From UBA7378 sp049611805 (GTDB taxonomy: Bacteria; Pseudomonadota; Alphaproteobacteria; RS24): a stretch of DNA of 64,000 nt. The notes under the pieces are model-generated. The model saw only the letters and a list, made by a program, of their open reading frames with translations. It had not been told where the DNA came from and searched no databases. The DNA is taken from assembly GCA_049611805.1 (NCBI GenBank), contig JBMZAX010000011.1, forward strand, positions 1-64,000, given 5' to 3'. The translations under genes and the position numbers were made by a program. Numbering within the stretch: the first letter of the stretch is position 1; the number at the start of each line of letters is the position of its first letter. This document shows positions 63,173-64,000 of this stretch, one piece after another.

Positions 63173-63603
63173 CAGCTATCCGCAGCTGCCGCGGGTCGGG
63201 GGCGCGGATACCAGTCCGGCGCGGCATATTCGATTTCGGGTTGCGCGGATGCGGCGCCGGCGATCATGACCAAAGACCAATATCCCAATGTTTCGCATGT
63301 GTGCCAGACCAGACTGTCGACATTGGCTTTTTTCCGGGAATCGTTCAGATGAAAGGCCTGCGCGTCGTGCCCGTCCGCCGACACGGTGAGGGCCAGTGCG
63401 GCACCGTCCAGCCATGTCCAGGCGGTTGGGGCGGTTTGGCGCTGCCAGGCGAACAAATCGCCCGCGCCAAGCAAAACCAGCCGCCCGCCGGAAGTTTCGT
63501 CCGTTTCGAAATGCCCGTCTGCATGCCGGTTGAGGCGCAGGGTTCTAGCGACATCCGTTATCGCCATATCGGGGGAAATGTCGTCCAGCGCCGGTGGCAG
63601 CAT
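63172..63603 (-). CDS. Cupin-like DUF985 protein with altered metal ligands
   Basis: 143 residues. LRLNRHADGHFETDE, GAGDLFAWQRQ and the tail LGYWSLVMIAGAAS ... EYAAPDWYPRP follow the DUF985 (cupin_5) pattern. In most members the middle strand reads W-H-R-V with a following Glu; here W-Q-R-Q followed by TAPTAW, so the usual His and Glu ligands appear lost. Start ATG overlaps the gloB stop (TAATG); its stop shares one base with the pabB start. Confidence 0.72.
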   Translation of the reverse strand: MLPPALDDISPDMAITDVARTLRLNRHADGHFETDETSGGRLVLLGAGDLFAWQRQTAPTAWTWLDGAALALTVSADGHDAQAFHLNDSRKKANVDSLVWHTCETLGYWSLVMIAGAASAQPEIEYAAPDWYPRPRPAAAADS

Positions 63604-64000
63604 TAAAAATTATCCTTGCGTGCGCGAATTTCCGCAAACACATCGACATCGGCCGCATCGACCATGTCGAGCCGGGCGCGAATGCGCGCATCATGCGGGC
63701 GCAAAAACGGGTTGGTGGCGCGTTCGATGCCGATTTGCGTCGGCACGGTCGGTTTGTCGTCGGCGCGCAGGGCGGTGATTTCGCGCATGCGGGCTTGCAG
63801 GGCGTCATTGTCGGGGTCAACACTCACGGCAAAGGCCGCATTGGCGGCTGTATATTCATGCGCGCAATAAACCGTCGTGGCATCGGGAAGCGCGGCGAGT
63901 TTTTGCAGGCTCTCCCACATTTGCGCCATTGTGCCCTCAAACACCCGCCCGCAGCCCAGCACAAACAGGCTGTCGCCGACAAAGGCGTTTTGCGTGTCGG
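63603..64000 (-). CDS. gloB: Hydroxyacylglutathione hydrolase (glyoxalase II), C-terminal part
   Basis: The frame runs off the right edge; about 131 residues are visible. VGDSLFVLGCGRVFEG, VYCAHEYTAANAAFA with the last metal His, and ERATNPFLR in the C-terminal domain identify glyoxalase II, which hydrolyses S-lactoylglutathione. It heads the gloB-cupin-pabB-pabA-pabC operon, at least within this window. Confidence 0.94.
   Translation of the reverse strand, partial: DTQNAFVGDSLFVLGCGRVFEGTMAQMWESLQKLAALPDATTVYCAHEYTAANAAFAVSVDPDNDALQARMREITALRADDKPTVPTQIGIERATNPFLRPHDARIRARLDMVDAADVDVFAEIRARKDNF

Overview
The window is a densely packed, mostly housekeeping stretch of an alphaproteobacterial chromosome. 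GC is high (roughly 55-65% in most genes by eye). The taxonomic call rests on gene order and family type: pckA / chvI-chvG-hprK-EIIA-HPr-ahcY; tsaE-amgK, murU, addB, addA, trxA; folC-accD-trpA-trpB-trpF; ihfB-rpsA-cmk-aroA; lptC-lptA-lptB; NrnC; the TIGR02300 zinc-ribbon protein; and a class II EPSP synthase. I cannot name a genus. A run of exactly 100 N shows that this is a draft scaffold.

Layout. 1-1.3 kb: the end of an AT-rich CsoR-family repressor gene, tRNA-Arg(CCG) and a lone ABC ATPase. 1.4-11.2 kb: polA, pckA, the ChvG/ChvI two-component system, a truncated-type HPr kinase with EIIA and HPr, and S-adenosylhomocysteine hydrolase behind a near-perfect palindromic operator. 11.3-20.5 kb: a TsaE-AmgK fusion and MurU (tRNA t6A and cell-wall sugar recycling), AddB/AddA and thioredoxin. 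20.5-31 kb, minus strand: folC, accD, trpA, trpB, trpF, pyrF, a LapA-like membrane protein, ihfB, rpsA, cmk and aroA. 31-35 kb: TIGR02300 protein, tRNA-Ala, hpf, lptB, lptA, lptC and NrnC; rpoN and ptsN are missing from the place where alphaproteobacteria usually carry them. 35-40.5 kb: a looser region with two secreted proteins of unknown function, a TauD-like dioxygenase, a flavin monooxygenase, short tandem repeats and a low-GC GST-fold gene next to tRNA-Leu. 40.6-49.4 kb: an NDUFA9-like protein, uppP, GST, queG, an SDR, an ABHD10-like hydrolase, a GT4 glycosyltransferase, infC (probably with an ATC start) and glpQ. 49.5-58.3 kb: rpmI, rplT, pheS, pheT, lepA, a 95-bp tandem array broken by the assembly gap, tRNA-Ser(GGA) and glcB. 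58.3-64 kb: a membrane protein, a PQQ-type sugar dehydrogenase, rpmF, and a translationally coupled gloB-cupin-pabB-pabA-pabC operon that runs off the right edge.

I see no prophage, transposase, CRISPR array or defence island, and nothing that I would call a new multi-gene system. The observations most worth following are: the 95-bp array whose every unit begins with the first 14 nt of the adjacent tRNA-Ser; the ahcY operator together with the insert-less AhcY; the missing rpoN/ptsN; the TsaE-AmgK fusion; the low-GC segments at the 3' sides of tRNA-Arg and tRNA-Leu; and a recurring habit of short tandem duplications at gene 3' ends.
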